Shown here piece by piece: positions 34,764 to 44,215 of a DNA stretch of 64,000 bases. A model generated the notes under the pieces. It did not search any database. It saw only the letters and a list, made by a program, of their open reading frames with translations, and was not told the DNA's origin. Each line of letters starts with the position of its first letter. Within the stretch, counting starts at the first letter, position 1. The stretch is taken from contig JAJEKV010000003.1 of assembly GCA_021234155.1 (NCBI GenBank), positions 21,188,386-21,252,385 on the forward strand, written 5' to 3'. A program made the translations under genes and the position numbers. This DNA comes from Isoetes taiwanensis. Taxonomy: Eukaryota > Streptophyta > Lycopodiopsida > Isoetales > Isoetaceae.

Positions 34764-35309
34764 CTATGTGCTATGTAGCCATAGGTCACGTGTATCCCAA
34801 GGAATTGTATCCCAGGTGGGGAATCTAGACAGTAACCACAGGATGTTGAAGTCAAGGGAACGGAATAGGAGCTTACCAATATCCACAAAAGATTTGTAAT
34901 GGAAGTTGTAAAGTTCAATGAGGATATAAATCCTATTCTTCTCACTAGTAGGAATGACCAGAGGCGCATACTGATCCAGAGAGTAGGCCATGAAACCATG
35001 GAAAAGCATGTCCTTCAACTGTTCTAGCCTATCTTCTAAATCTGAGGGGGGTTCAAGAAGTCCCAAAGCACTTAGATTGAACCTTGCCTGACTCGAATTG
35101 ATCTCCTCCAGTGGAGGGAGATGACGAGTATAGCGATCGATAATGAAGTTGCTCAGCTGCCTTGCAAGCTCTGTGGTTGGACCGTGACGCCATCGATGCT
35201 CCCAAAAGTTGCTAAAAAAATCATCAAAAGTGCACGTATTTCTGCCGCACGCTTGCAGGTATTCCGGATCAGCCCAGCGAGGATGTTCTTGCAAGGTTAC
35301 CATTTGCAA
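34764..35309 (-). CDS. Unknown protein, tandem paralogue B
   Basis: 181-codon minus-strand frame, intact. FDDFFSNFWEHRWRHGPTTE, then LSNFIIDRYTRHLPPLEEIN and LSALGLLEPPSDLEDRLEQL match paralogue A at 33914-34294. The C-terminal extension (IYILIELYNFHYKSFVDIGK) is not seen in A. The shared pattern F-W-E-x-R-x-R-H-x-P-T-x-E-L followed by GLLEPP marks the family. No homologue with known function comes to mind. The start is chosen at the longest frame, just inside the CT-rich leader. Confidence 0.65.
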   Translation of the reverse strand: MQMVTLQEHPRWADPEYLQACGRNTCTFDDFFSNFWEHRWRHGPTTELARQLSNFIIDRYTRHLPPLEEINSSQARFNLSALGLLEPPSDLEDRLEQLKDMLFHGFMAYSLDQYAPLVIPTSEKNRIYILIELYNFHYKSFVDIGKLLFRSLDFNILWLLSRFPTWDTIPWDTRDLWLHST

Positions 35310-35485
35310 GAAATTAGTGGAGCAGAAGAGAAATTAGTGGAGCAGACAGGGAGGCAAGGAGCAGACAAGAAATTAGTGGATCAGACAAGAAATTAGTGAA
35401 GCAGACAAGAGGGGACAAGAGGGGGAAAGAGGCAAAGAAGCAGACAAGAAGCAGACAAGAGGCAAGGAGCAAACAAGAAGCAAAG
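35310..35485. repeat. Purine-rich tract upstream of paralogue B
   Basis: AAATTAGTGGAGCAGA and GACAAGAGGCAAGGAGC units, CT-rich in the sense of the minus-strand gene. Confidence 0.85.
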
Positions 35486-35661
35486 ACAATGATAGACAGT
35501 GAAGGCATAGATGCCTATTTAAAGAGAAATCAGGTATATATGCCATTATACTAGTACCATACAAGTATGTATATAATCCAATAATTTCTATGTATATACG
35601 ATCAATAATTTTGGTGCGTACATACCATCAATAATTTTGGTGGGTATAAATATACATCAAA

Positions 35662-35934
35662 TTGCCGAGTGCAGCAACATTGGCCATGTGGCCTCCTCAC
35701 AGTCTGAGCATTGATTCCATCACCTGCAAGATGAATCACGAAAACTTCAAGCAGTGTCGCGAGCGAGAAATACCAATGGAAGACTGGATGACCACTGCCG
35801 CTCTCAATCCTCGCTATTATCCTGATCCCTTCGATGTTATCATCCATCTAATATGGAATAGAGAGCATCAAATGTACATGATAGAAAAGATCACTGGGGT
35901 GCCTGGTGACAATGACTCAGAAGAGTCCCCCTAA
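35662..35934 (+). CDS. Unknown small protein, tandem paralogue C1
   Basis: 90-codon frame. SLSIDSITCKMNHENFKQCR and PFDVIIHLIWNREHQMYMIE, followed by KITGVPGDNDSEESP, recur in changed form in the next plus-strand locus (36029-36374). This shows that a protein family is being read. The acidic end and conserved IDSITC are its only marks. A family with known function is not recognised. It lies head to head with paralogue B on the other strand, so 35490-35660 may be a shared promoter region. Confidence 0.55.
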   Translation: MPSAATLAMWPPHSLSIDSITCKMNHENFKQCREREIPMEDWMTTAALNPRYYPDPFDVIIHLIWNREHQMYMIEKITGVPGDNDSEESP

Positions 35935-36028
35935 ATCAATACTTGTCATCTGGATCATATTGTCAATACTTATTTGAAGAGTTCATAATCGTGTATTTTG
36001 TACATTATGCTCGTATATATAACCAATA

Positions 36029-36374
36029 ATGCTGCTACAGTGCATGTCAATAATTTTGTTCGATATAAGTACAGCTCCATTCATTCAATGGAGAAGGCAT
36101 CCATTTGCTATGTCTCGCCTGGTTATTCTTATTCTTAGGGGGTCTACCTTCCCTATAGACTCCATTACTTGCACTATGAAATATAATGATCTTTATAGAT
36201 GTTCTCGAGGGTATCCCCTTGATTCTGGCTGGAAGGGGTAGCGAGGGGTGAAATCATTCTTCCAATGGGGTTTATCGTGTTGTTATCCACCTTCATCGGG
36301 TTCCAGAGCGTCACGTCTATGAGATTAATCGCATCACTCAACTTGCTGCTCATGATGATCCCGATTGCGAATGA
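36029..36374 (+). pseudogene. Paralogue C2 of the preceding gene (frameshifted)
   Basis: The first frame reads STFPIDSITCTMKYNDLYRC and stops at 36241. After a shift the sense continues RVVIHLHRVPERHVYEINRI and TQLAAHDDPDCE with a stop at about 36374. This parallels C1 residue by residue (IIHLIWNREHQMYMIEKITG). It is therefore a diverged tandem copy with one or two frame breaks. Confidence 0.6.
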
Positions 36375-36637
36375 TCTTCTGCATTTATGTATGCTATGCC
36401 TCTTATATGAGTTCTAAATTCTGTTACTAGAATATTTCAGACATTCTCTAGTTATAAGTATGTAACCATAAGAGATAGAAACATATGATCCATCTATTTA
36501 CCGCACATTTTCAATTTGAAAAGCTCTTGGCCATTTTCCTTATATGTAGATTCTAAATTCAGATAAGCATTCTCTTCCAGATTGTGTGTAGTCGTCGCAT
36601 GTAAATTGCACACTCCAAAGACGTTGGAATTGCTATT

Positions 36638-36775
36638 TTCACACCGTGGCGACGGTGCGAAATAGACCTTTCCACATAATGTGGAACAGTCATTTTCGCA
36701 CCGTGGCCACGGTGCGAATATTTGTTAGTTGTAAGCACGGACAACACGGTCTTCGCACCGTGGCCACGGTGCAAG
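36638..36775. repeat. Palindrome array (family 2), three near-perfect copies, 57-bp period
   Basis: Copies start at 36638, 36695 and 36752, exactly 57 bp apart. The middle copy is a perfect 24-bp palindrome built on CACCGTGGCCACGGTG flanked by TTCG and CGAA. It lies just beyond the 3' end of the minus-strand gene 36876-38470. Confidence 0.95.
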
Positions 36776-36875
36776 TAAAATAGAAGCGTAAAACAAATTA
36801 AAATGAAACTGAAGTTTATGTTCGATATAACAAGAATAGAGATTTCAAACAAGTCTTTGCATTAATTGACAATGG

Positions 36876-38470
36876 TTACAACTTCATTTTCTTAGAAACA
36901 TGTAAGTCATCGGACACTTCGACTTCTTCCAATTCGGACTCCTGCAGACCAGCATCCAACAGGTACATAAGGCGAGGAATCTGGGGCTCCCTCTCTTCCC
37001 AAGTCAGTCGAATGGTAGCCTTATCCACGCCGGACAAGGCCAATGCAGCTCTACTGGCAGCCATAGAATACATATTAAAGCCACCAAAAATATGCGTGGC
37101 GATATCTCTCCTAACAGCCACTACTCGATCAGAATTGGCAGATAATGGGATGTGATTACCAATCAACGAGAGGGCCTTGAGTTTCAAGACCTCTTCTGGT
37201 CCATATGGGCTGTATTAGAATGGAACACAACGATCTCTCCCTTATAAAGGTAGCCCATATAGTGGGCGATACTTGCATCTCTGCCAAGGGTAACTCTGTC
37301 ATGTCTGGCGCAAAAATCATCCACAAAAATCTCCTGCGCAATAAACAATCGTTCTTAGGCACTTAACAAAATAAGCAAACTTATGGTAGCTTACCTCCAC
37401 TTCATCAGATGCAATAACCTCTTTGGTAGAAATGTTGATGGACGACCTTGAAGAGCTTGATTCGCTCTTTGATACTTGTTTTGCACTATCCTTTTTAGCT
37501 TCTGATGTACTCGCCTCGAACTTTACTTCTGAGACTTCCTTCAAGCCCATTTCTGCCATCTCCGAACTCTATCAAAAGCATTCTCGGGAGCTATTGAAGT
37601 TCCATCATAAGTTAAGAGATCGTGCAGGTCCCTAGGCACTTCGGGCCAAGTCAATGAAGTCGTCTAGACCAACAACGAAAAGCATAGATTTGTCCAAGGA
37701 CCTCATCTTCCCTCAAACCCGTAATGGAAGATATATCGTGGGAGAAGAAGATAGTCCTTCCCTCCTATATTAACTGGCAAGGCTTCCGTGACACCCCATC
37801 TATCAAGATTCTCTTCATGCTCGTCTACGTCTTCATCCTCGTCCTCGTCGAGCTTTTCCACCAGTTCCTTCTCTTTCTCTTGCATCAAATACCTCCTCTA
37901 CTGGTGGTGAGGTTTACGCAATAGCCTTCACCGTGGTTCTTCCCTATCTGTTGGTGGAACCGTATATATATCATGTAAGTAGCAAACATGATGTCAATCG
38001 GATATAAATTATCCTTCCCATCCTTCTCACATAAGTTTGGCCGGTCTCTTGAATGACCTTCGAACCTTATCTTGGTCACCTTTGGGAAAAAGCTTCAGAA
38101 AGGACTTTAGACTCAATACAATCTTCCCAGTCGAGGGAGAAGGACGCGCTTCAGTTTCTGCCACGGCCATGAAACCATGAATGTACTGACCATACACGTC
38201 ACTGTGTTTGTTAGCCTCAGAGATTATATCTACCGTTAGGCAGAAGTTATTGTAGACTACAAATTGGCGCTCTACCGGGTTTCGGCCGTTGAGCTTAACT
38301 CATCCGGGGTGTGACAGCCGATACCTCTCCTTCCTTCGACGATCTGGTCATACCATGTCCGGGCTGTTCCCAAGCTTTCTCTCGACTGCCGTTTGACATT
38401 GCGGAATTGTAGCGCCTCCTTTAGTGCAATAAAAACTTGATCGCCTAAAAGTAAGTGCCTCGGTGAGCCG
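36876..38470 (-). pseudogene. Unknown multi-part gene with acidic stretch (frameshifted)
   Basis: Minus-strand sense is continuous over several frames: ESLGTARTWYDQIVEGRRG, YGQYIHGFMAVAETEARPS, LYPIDIMFATYMIYIRFHQQ, an acidic run (LDEDEDEDVDEHEENLDRW), YDGTSIAPENAFDRVRRW and MGLKEVSEVKFEASTSEAKK. An intron of 61 bp with GT-AG borders follows (37334-37394), then VDDFCARHDRVTLGRDASIA, and finally a frame of about 100 codons ending at 36876. I recognise no domain. Frame breaks occur near 37190, 37550, 37700 and 37890. A palindrome array and a TATATAT string (38504-38510) lie directly upstream. Confidence 0.5.
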
Positions 38471-38503
38471 TATGAAAACTAAAATGTCTTAAGTGTCGAC
38501 GAG

Positions 38504-38726
38504 AATATATACGCACCGTGTACGGGCTTGTGGCGAAACAAATGTAAACCCCAAAGACAAGAATAAGGTATTCGCACCGTGGCCACGGTGCGATATTTTG
38601 CCGAAAAGAAGGCCAAATTTATGTTAACTGCAAAACATACTACACCGCGGGCCCACGGTCGCGAAACTACACAACACGACTACTACACGAACTCCACATA
38701 TTTCGCGACCGTAATGTACGGTGCTA
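38504..38726 (-). promoter_or_regulatory. TATA-like site and palindrome array (family 2) upstream of the minus-strand gene
   Basis: Copies start near 38510, 38571, 38641 and 38702 (steps about 60-70). The one at 38571 is closest to consensus. TATATAT at 38504-38510 lies between the array and the gene. Confidence 0.65.
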
Positions 38727-38978
38727 TCTTTGCAAAAGGATATAAGTTATTGGCAAACAACACTGGGATTTGAACCCGGTAACACCATTGTTATTTATTT
38801 GTTTAAGCTGTTTTCACTTAAAGAAAGTACAACAGGGAGGCATCTGAGCTTTGTTGTATACAATTCTTCCCTACGTTTTCCTACCTTGACACCATCCACC
38901 AAAAATGGAAGACGTTTAAGTCACATTCGATTCCAAAATAATTCTTACATCAAATAAAGACCATGCTTCTTCGACTTT

Positions 38979-40026
38979 TTAAAGTTTTAAATAATTGACC
39001 ACTTTTGAAGATAGCAATGTCAATGACCCATGAGAATGGGTACCATCAAGATCGTCTTGTTCCACTTTGGAACCCACGCCCATCTGCTCCCTTCTTTTAC
39101 TTCCCTCCATCTTACGTATTTGAAGGTAATGTAAAACTGTTTGCTTTCGAATACAATACCCGATTCGAACGCTTTCTTTCTTTATCCCGCGACTTTGTAC
39201 CTTCTCAACTCCTTCATGCGAGCCGGGATGACCATTCATCACATAAAATGTCATCCAGAAACAACTGACAATCACTTACAGTAAACATTTTTGAAGTCTT
39301 CTTGACATTCTCGACATTCTTAAACAAGGTAATAAACATATCGATGGGTACATTTACTTTCACGTGTCCACAGACTCCACCTTTCTCCTTCAAAGCACTG
39401 AAAATTTCCTGTGACAATTTCAGCTTGGCAAGAAACAGAGAACTGGAATCCATTGGGCAGGAACTAAGCTGTGATAATGGGGGCAATGGTAAGTCCACAA
39501 TTTTGCCTTTCCGAGGATAATACTCATATTTTAAGAACCAAATCCCCTTTCCATGGCACTGCACCATTTTGACCTTCAAAAAGCAAGGATCCAATATCAT
39601 AATAGAAAGCACGGAAGATGCTTGTGATAGAACTCGATGGTTCCAGGTCCAGCACATCGGAAATACAGAGCCCTGAGATACCAGAAACCCAATTAGTTGA
39701 TTTCTTCAAAATATAATGAATGACGGATTAGGACAGATATAATGAAACTCACAATTCGCACGAAGCTCAGGGAAATTACGTCGAGATCTTATCTTTTCTT
39801 TTCTCATGTCTGTCGGTGTGTATAGGTGTCTGACCTTGATATATACTTCCCCTCTCACCTCGAACCCGACAACAATAGCCTTTCAATGGCTTGAAATAAC
39901 ATTTCTCCTGCCTTTGATCACCCGATGAGGACCTCTCGAGTGGCGGGCCGGATTGTCACTTAAGCTCCCAAGAAATATATTGAAGCAGCCGAAATCGTTC
40001 TCAGCTGTGACAGAGGTAATCGCCAT
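38979..40026 (-). pseudogene. Unknown gene starting MAITSVTAENDFGCF (frameshifted)
   Basis: The start codon at 40024-40026 immediately follows a perfect intron acceptor (TTCATTTCAG on the minus strand), giving an intron in the 5' leader. Sense then runs NDFGCFNIFLGSLSDN, VGFEVRGEVYIKVRHLYTPT, ISDVLDLEPSSSITSIFRAF, LKYEYYPRKGKIVDLPLPPL and VKVNVPIDMFITLFKNVENV. At least three frame changes fall between 39214 and 39900. No domain is recognised. The promoter region is described separately at 40161-40231. Confidence 0.5.
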
Positions 40027-40160
40027 CTGAAATGAACCGGCAAATTAATTAGATCAAACAGTCTGAATCAGATGAGCTCGCAGAACTAGAAGGATTGAAA
40101 GCATTAGCAAACCTGGATTGAGAGACGCGAAAAGACGAGCCGTTGAGGAAGGAGAGGGGG

Positions 40161-40231
40161 TACTTATAGACACCCCAACATTTGGGCGGTAATTCAGGGC
40201 GGGAATAATTTGTAATTATTACTTCCCGCCC
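40161..40231 (-). promoter_or_regulatory. Promoter: TATA-like box and GGCGGGAA palindrome
   Basis: TCTATAAGTA (minus strand, 40161-40170) lies about 135 bp upstream of the ATG. Behind it is a 35-bp palindrome (40197-40231) whose outer arms are GGGCGGGAA and TTCCCGCCC. TTCCCGCC resembles the plant E2F site (TTTSSCGC). Confidence 0.6.
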
Positions 40232-40424
40232 ACCGAACCTCCAGGGCAGGTAGGTAAGGATAATGCCGAACCTGCATCTTGACGACACCTGGCATGGGAA
40301 GGGAGGCATGGATGATGAAAAGCCTGTACCCCCCCGAATTCCCATTGGCCGCGCGATTTCCATGCTGGCATCGAGCTTGGGACGATAAGTGAACCCAAAA
40401 AAACTCTAATGATAGATTTGTGTC

Positions 40425-40830
40425 GAAATAGCAGACAAGGATGCATATCCTAAATTGTATGAGTTGGTCAACCGTAATATGATGCATGGGCCATGTGGTA
40501 TTGGATATCCGAATAGTCTGTGCATGTAGGATGGTAAATGTACAAAACGTTATCCACGTGCATTTTCAGATGAGACGACAGTTGATGATGGATATCCATT
40601 GTACCGAAGAAGGGATGATGACCGAAAGGTGAAAAAAGGGGAGGGATATAGATTTAGACAATAGATGGTGCATGCCATACAATCCGTGGTTGACATCATA
40701 CTTCAAGTCCATATCAATGTTGAGGTATGTGCTGCTGTAAAGGCCGTTAAATATCTGTATAAATATGTCTATAACGGGCCGGATATGATCAATGTGAACC
40801 TAGACGCGGCGAGTGATGGTGCAACTACTA
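40425..40830 (+). mobile_element. Helitron Rep/helicase fragment
   Basis: Sense MMHGPCGIGYPNSLCM, GKCTKRYPRAFSDETTVDDG, YPLYRRRDDDR, MPYNPWLTSYFKSHINVEVC and AVKYLYKYVYNGPD matches the helitron-like N domain and Rep region of plant Helitrons (HGPCGxxNPxxxCM...GKCSKxFPKxF). Two stops and a shift break it. No helicase motifs follow, so it is a fragment of about 400 bp. Confidence 0.85.
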
Positions 40831-40888
40831 GCAGAGCACCCACCATAAACCATGAGCAATTCTTGAATACTACAAGGGCTAATGGGGG

Positions 40889-41161
40889 TTTGTAACAAAT
40901 TGATTTGTAACGCATATTACTTTGCAACGCAATTTTAGAGTTGTCACACGTGATAGAAAACATTGTATTTTGTAACGTGTGGGACACCTTGTGTAGTTGT
41001 AACGTGTTACTAAAATTTCTATGGAATTGTTTATAACATGTGGCAAATAGTAAATTGTGTAATGGGTTACAAATTAAATTTGTAACCTGTGACAAGCATT
41101 AAAATTTGTAACGCATTACAAGCATGTGACAAAAATTACTATTTCTGTAACATGTTACAAA
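40889..41161. repeat. Palindrome cluster (family 4, TTGTAAC...GTTACAA)
   Basis: About nine imperfect copies occur, among them TTGTAACGTGTTACTA (about 40998), TTGTAACGCATTACAA (about 41106) and CTGTAACATGTTACAA (41146), spaced about 25-35 bp. The cluster ends about 100 bp before an ATG at 41263. Two more copies lie at about 44684 and about 44735. Confidence 0.85.
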
Positions 41162-41619
41162 GATTTTTTGTAAATATAGCGGTTGGAAACTTGCCATTTG
41201 AGTTCTTCTAGGCGCCCATTTGAGTTCTTCTAGGCGCTTAAGGCATTGATCTTTCCTCGCACCATGGATGATCTATTTGCAGATTTGCCAGCAACCACTA
41301 GGAGAAGAAGATTGAAAGAGCAGATTGACGCATGTATGCTAGATCCTAGCTAGTGCAATATCACGAGCTTCTAGAGGACATTGTGTTGATGAGTTTGAAG
41401 TATGTTAGTGTGCATCTTGTGTGGGCCAACATAATCAATTGTGTACGACGATTGAGCGGCATCTTAAGTCATTTGGTACCTATTGAAAAACTCCTGAGAA
41501 CTTTTGTAGTCATTTTGGTATACCTTACAATTCGGCTCCACCAGAGGGACAGGTTAGTAATCCCCTCTTGTTTGGTTTATTGGTGCGTTGGATTATTTGG
41601 CATGGTGCGCTGCGCTCTC

Positions 41620-41755
41620 GATTCGTCGACGGTCGGTCGGTTCGGTCATTCTGTCGTGCGTGCGTACGTCTATTCGTCTCTGCATGCGTGCCGTCGTCCG
41701 TCCGTCCCGTCCTGTCCCATGGCCTACCCGCTCCGTCCGTCCGTCCGCCATTAGA
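41620..41755. repeat. (TCCG)n-rich low-complexity tract
   Basis: CGTCCGTCCGTC-type repeats and GGTCGGTCGGTTCGG in an otherwise AT-rich stretch between CACTA exons. Confidence 0.8.
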
Positions 41756-41834
41756 ATATGGATATTACTTCTTGTTTGTATCATAAAATATATCTATTGG
41801 TATTCTAACAAGCTTCAACACAACAAGCTACAAT

Positions 41835-42561
41835 TAATTTTTCAAGGGGAGTTTGGAGGCACATATAGGTTGATGATGAGATGGATTCTGCATAGACTAA
41901 TTCTCGTTATAGGACTCGCAAGAAGTTGCATATAGATGTTATTAGTGGAAGTAGAAACTATGCTATAGGTTGTGATATACCCGATCTTGTTATGCCTCAT
42001 GACATTGGGAAATTAATAAGGCATGTTGACCGTAGAAGATTGGATCTGTTTATTGGTCCACTACCGAGTTTAGCTGAGGAATTCAGTTATTGAGGTCGTC
42101 GATATATAATAAAATAGTCAACAATCCCAGATGTCAGAAGAGGGTTATTCATTGCCCAAGATGTTCAAGTTCGCTTTGGTACAATTATTTTTTTGATGAT
42201 CTATGGAGGCCCAAAATATAATGCATTAGAGTGGAAGGCACTAATTATTCGTTCCGCATGATGGTTTATGCCTGCAATAGCAATGCATGCACCATGGAGA
42301 CGAGGTTGGACCGTAGCGAGGATAATAGAACCTTCATCGATGGTCGTGTTGAAGAACATGGCAATATAGCAGGGTTGATAAATAGTTGTGGTAGTAATCA
42401 ATTGTATATTTGAGGAAAGAAGTAATGATCGTGAGGAGTTCATGGCAAAGGCATCTAAGCATTTTGTCATGGTAATGGCCATAAGAACACTCAAAGCGGG
42501 TGATGAGTTGATTTTGGACTATGAATTGCCATCCAATGTACCCGATCATTTTCTATATTAA
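41835..42561 (+). pseudogene. SET-domain protein relic inside the CACTA unit
   Basis: In-frame sense with stops reads HIDVISGSRNYAIGCDIPDL, PDVRRGLFIAQDVQ and FGTIIF. In a shifted frame it reads RTFIDGRVEEHGNIAGLINS and CGSNQ, and finally HFVMVMAIRTLKAGDELILD followed by YELPSNVPDHF. These match the SET fold of protein lysine methyltransferases: the GLFA-type start, the GNxARxINHSC knot (here GNIAGLINSCGSN) and the GEELxxDY end. The catalytic knot is altered and the frame broken, so it is not functional here. Its position between CACTA blocks suggests capture or nested insertion. Confidence 0.65.
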
Positions 42562-43689
42562 TCAATATCCATTATTTCAACTTATGTTGAAATGCATATT
42601 ATGTTTGTCCCCCCATTATTGTTTATCTTCTTTCGTCTCTCCTTTGATTTTCAATTTAAATTGTATGGTGCATTTGTTCTGAACTTGTATGCTTTATATT
42701 AGAAAATGATACTTTAATAAGTTGCAAGTTCCACCTTATATAAGCACTCTTTTTTTTTGAAAGAAATGGTTTTGGTTCGAAGTTTAGCTTAATTTGTATT
42801 TATGTTGGTTTGTATTTCACGTATTATTATTATGACGTAGGCTAAAGGAGCTCCTCGCATGTCACAGTTCCATCTTCAAGATATGGATTATGAGATGACT
42901 CGCAGTTTGCTATATGAGCACGCACAATTTGAATGTCTTATGGAAGATATTGATAATGAGGTAGATGCACAGCATATGAATGGCTCAGAAGATGGTGGGG
43001 TAGCTTTTGAGGTAGATCCGGCTCAGTACTTTGATGAGCATATAATCCATGATGCTAAAACAAAATTATATGAGGGTTGCAAGATATCGAGATTGACATT
43101 CAATCTATGTATTCTCAACTTACAAGGACAATATATGATATCAAACGTGGCAATGGATGCAATATTGAGGTTTGTCTCTCCCTCTATAACTCCTAATTTT
43201 GTTTGCAATTCATATGATCTCTTACTTTGTACATCAATTTTTTTGTTAGCAGATAAAGGCACTTGGTTTTGAGTATGAAAGTATTCATGTATGTCCAAAT
43301 GAGTGTGCCTTGTATTACAAGGACACTAAAGACATGGTAAAATGCCCTAAATGCAATGAATCGAGGTATTGCAGTGATGTCCAAAGCTATGCCATTCCAA
43401 GCAAGGTATTGTGCTATTTTCCTAAAATTCCTAGACTTTTCCATATCTTTCGAACAAAGGAAAATGCTACCTTAATGGGATGGCATGCGAGTAAACGTAG
43501 TTCAGATGGCTGATTATGAGGCTTGGAGATTTATTCATGAAATATGGCCAGCATTTGAAAAGGAACATAAACATGTTCACTTTGGTCTTGCAACAGATGG
43601 TTTTAATCCTTTTTCACAATGGGCTGCTTCATGGTCTACTTGGCCAGTCATGCTTGTAAATTACAATATATCTCTAGAGGAATCTATTA

Positions 43690-44215
43690 AAGAATAGAAT
43701 AGAATAGAATATGATTTTATCGTCCACGGAGACCAACTGGCCTATGGGACCCAAGTACAAAGAGAGAGCAGCAGGCGTATTACTACCAGGATTAAAAAAC
43801 CCCCGCCCCGAAGGGTTTTCGGGGGAAAAACCTTAGTAGCAATAAGGATGCTGATATACTGCACAGTTATATACATAATCACAAGTACAGCTGAGGTTAA
43901 TGTCGGACAGGGGGGCATAACTGAGTCCGCGTATCCATTACCTCCTGGAGGTACGATCCCAACAAGCCTACAGAGGCCGTGCTCAGTAGCTAATGCAAGG
44001 CCTGATGGGGCACAACTAACCGAGCATACCGAGCCCGATATGCTCGTACGCCGGACAGGCCTGGAGGGCGTGACTTTCATCCTCAATGGCGCCCTGTTGA
44101 CAGCATTGACAGACTCTGTCCTCACGCGGCTCCCGAATCCATCTCCCTATCTCAATGCGGAGGTGGTGTGCACCTGTGCGAATGGAAGCAATCACCCTGC
44201 GCATAATTATTCCAG
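43690..44215 (-). mobile_element. LINE 3' end fragment
   Basis: Minus-strand frame 44016-44204 reads RTGAHHLRIEIGRWIREPRE, then VCQCCQQGAIEDESHALQAC and PAYEHI. This is the zinc-binding region near the end of many LINE ORF2 proteins. A run of AATAG repeats at 43694-43716 may be the element's simple-repeat tail. It cuts into the CACTA sequence. Confidence 0.65.

Larger units (their letters stand above)
41263..43700 (+). mobile_element. CACTA (En/Spm) TNP2-type transposase gene, degenerate
   Basis: ATG 41263 gives MDDLFADLPATTRRRRLKEQ. A Cys-rich stretch (CASCVGQHNQLCTTIERHLK, 41400-41550) may be the N-terminal domain of these transposases. The diagnostic core is at 42859-43697: KLYEGCKISRLTFNLCILNL, MISNVAMDAIL, an intron of about 85 bp with splice-like ends (to 43251), then GFEYESIHVCPNECALYY, CPKCNESRYC, VLCYFPKIPRLFHIF, GWHASKRSSDG and HFGLATDGFNPFSQWAASWS. 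These match TNP2 blocks in order. Stops and shifts show decay. A SET-domain relic lies between the two parts. Confidence 0.8.

Noticed and set aside
38735-38790. tRNA gene on the minus strand (GGTTCAAATCCC)
   Set aside because: The B-box and a CCA-like end are present, but the remaining cloverleaf is missing. At most a tRNA-derived fragment.
31637-40231. Definite assignment to an integrated giant virus
   Set aside because: No capsid, packaging ATPase, DNA polymerase or other hallmark gene is seen, and the genes have spliceosomal introns. Kept only as a possibility.
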